Shown here one piece after another: positions 4,809 through 5,285 of a stretch of 5,285 nucleotides of DNA; positions within the stretch are counted from its first letter, which is position 1, and every line of letters begins with the position of its first letter. The position numbers and the translations under genes were made by a program. This DNA is from an uncultured cyanobacterium (GTDB lineage Bacteria > Cyanobacteriota > Cyanobacteriia > Phormidesmidales > Phormidesmidaceae): positions 1 through 5,285 of the forward strand of contig CALHGI010000696.1 of NCBI GenBank assembly GCA_938029995.1. The letters run 5' to 3'. The notes under the pieces were generated by a model. It had not been told where the DNA came from and ran no database searches. It worked only from the letters and a program-made list of their open reading frames with translations.

Positions 4809-5285
4809 CTACGAAGATAATCGCCAACAGCGGATTTGGCCAGACCAATCACCACTGATCAAGGTGCGACCGTCCGGGGCAAAGACGGCGGACCAGACAC
4901 CGCTGTCATGGCCTTCTAGGATGTCCAGCAGTTTGCCGGTGGTCATGTTCCAGATGCGAATGGTGCGATCGCGACTGGCCGTCGCCAACAGTTTGCCATC
5001 GGCACTAAAGCTAACGCTATTCACCCCACCGCCGTGGGCATCCAGTTCCCCCATGAGGCGACCGTCCCGCAGCCGCCAGAAGGCCACCTTGTTATCAGCG
5101 CCACCACTGACTAGCAACTCACCATCGGGGCTAATGGCCAGGGACACAATGTCGTCCCTGTGGTGCTGCAATCTGTGTTGAATTTGGCCAGTGGCCGCAT
5201 CGCAAATGTTGATTTCCTTGTCCTGGGTGCCGGTGACTAGGGTGCGACCATCGGGACTGAGCACAAGGGTACGAATCCAGTGTTG
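4809..5285 (-). CDS. WD40 repeat protein, C-terminal end (gene truncated by window)
   Basis: The frame stays open to the right edge, so this is only the last 158 codons of a longer gene. A GTG at 5262-5264 is an internal valine, not a start, because it falls inside a repeat that begins upstream (HWIRTLVLSPDGRTLV). Four successive WD40 units are visible, each with an SPDG/SADG/APDG turn followed by a short strand ending in a W or its substitute: DKEINICD, DNKVAFWR, DRTIRIWN and SGQIRCWR. The GH-like dipeptide of classic repeats is present in EGHDSGV and altered in the others. These would be the final blades of a beta-propeller, ending naturally a few residues after the last blade (RLSS). WD40 propellers serve as protein-interaction platforms; in cyanobacteria they are often fused to kinase, NTPase or protease domains, but the N-terminal part needed to judge this lies outside. 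Function is not assigned. Confidence 0.9.
   Translation of the reverse strand, partial: QHWIRTLVLSPDGRTLVTGTQDKEINICDAATGQIQHRLQHHRDDIVSLAISPDGELLVSGGADNKVAFWRLRDGRLMGELDAHGGGVNSVSFSADGKLLATASRDRTIRIWNMTTGKLLDILEGHDSGVWSAVFAPDGRTLISGDWSGQIRCWRLSS
4965..4972. repeat. HIP1 palindrome GCGATCGC within the WD40 gene
   Basis: This is the second GCGATCGC in the window, in the codons for the DRTIRIW strand of a WD40 repeat. It is consistent with a cyanobacterial genome, with no local function implied. Confidence 0.85.

Noticed and set aside
4664..4855. Minus-strand open frame overlapping the WD40 3' end
   Set aside because: It begins inside the WD40 coding region in another frame, has no recognisable domain and no ribosome-binding site.
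4809..5264. WD40 reading frame starting at the GTG at 5264 as a complete small protein
   Set aside because: The frame remains open to 5285 and the upstream codons continue a WD40 strand, so the GTG is an internal valine and the gene is cut by the window edge.

Overview
The window looks like a core-genome segment of a cyanobacterium, most likely a filamentous Leptolyngbya/Nodosilinea-like lineage. This rests on four things: a cyanobacterial/plastid-type S14, a small single-domain NifU-like scaffold, a short one-PDZ site-2 protease, and two HIP1 palindromes (GCGATCGC) plus a CCCTCTCCC-type dispersed repeat of the kind common in filamentous cyanobacteria. The genus is an inference; no marker here fixes it. 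Base composition is moderate and looks even, with no obvious sign of recent transfer.

All six genes lie on the minus strand, so transcription runs from high to low coordinates. In that order they are: the C-terminal end of a WD40 beta-propeller protein (open at the right edge), a NifU-like Fe-S scaffold, serS (seryl-tRNA synthetase), rseP (site-2 intramembrane metalloprotease), nth (endonuclease III) and rpsN (ribosomal protein S14). Every gene ends in a normal stop and no frameshift was seen. Two genes, serS and nth, must start with GTG, because their frames meet a stop upstream before any ATG. Shine-Dalgarno sequences are weak or absent throughout, which is usual in cyanobacteria.

The gaps hold most of the non-coding structure. 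The left 298 bases contain no supportable gene. They carry a hairpin that pairs fully only in the rpsN transcript (likely its 3' end), a second perfect inverted repeat, and a single 37-base sequence resembling a cyanobacterial CRISPR repeat but without an array. The 269-base nth-rpsN gap holds a nested hairpin after nth and a good sigma70-like promoter for rpsN whose -10 box sits inside a palindrome. The rseP-nth gap has a perfect 14-bp inverted repeat. The NifU-serS gap is mostly filled by a palindromic dispersed repeat. The NifU-like gene is preceded by a weak promoter candidate and a 7-bp dyad.

The genes are mainly housekeeping: translation (serS, rpsN), envelope proteolysis (rseP), base-excision repair (nth) and Fe-S cluster delivery (NifU-like). 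Nth carries a 4Fe-4S cluster, so the nearby scaffold is a plausible functional partner, although the hairpins in each gap argue against one simple operon. No new multi-gene system is evident; the points most worth checking are the lone CRISPR-like repeat, the strand-biased hairpin after rpsN and the palindrome over the rpsN promoter.
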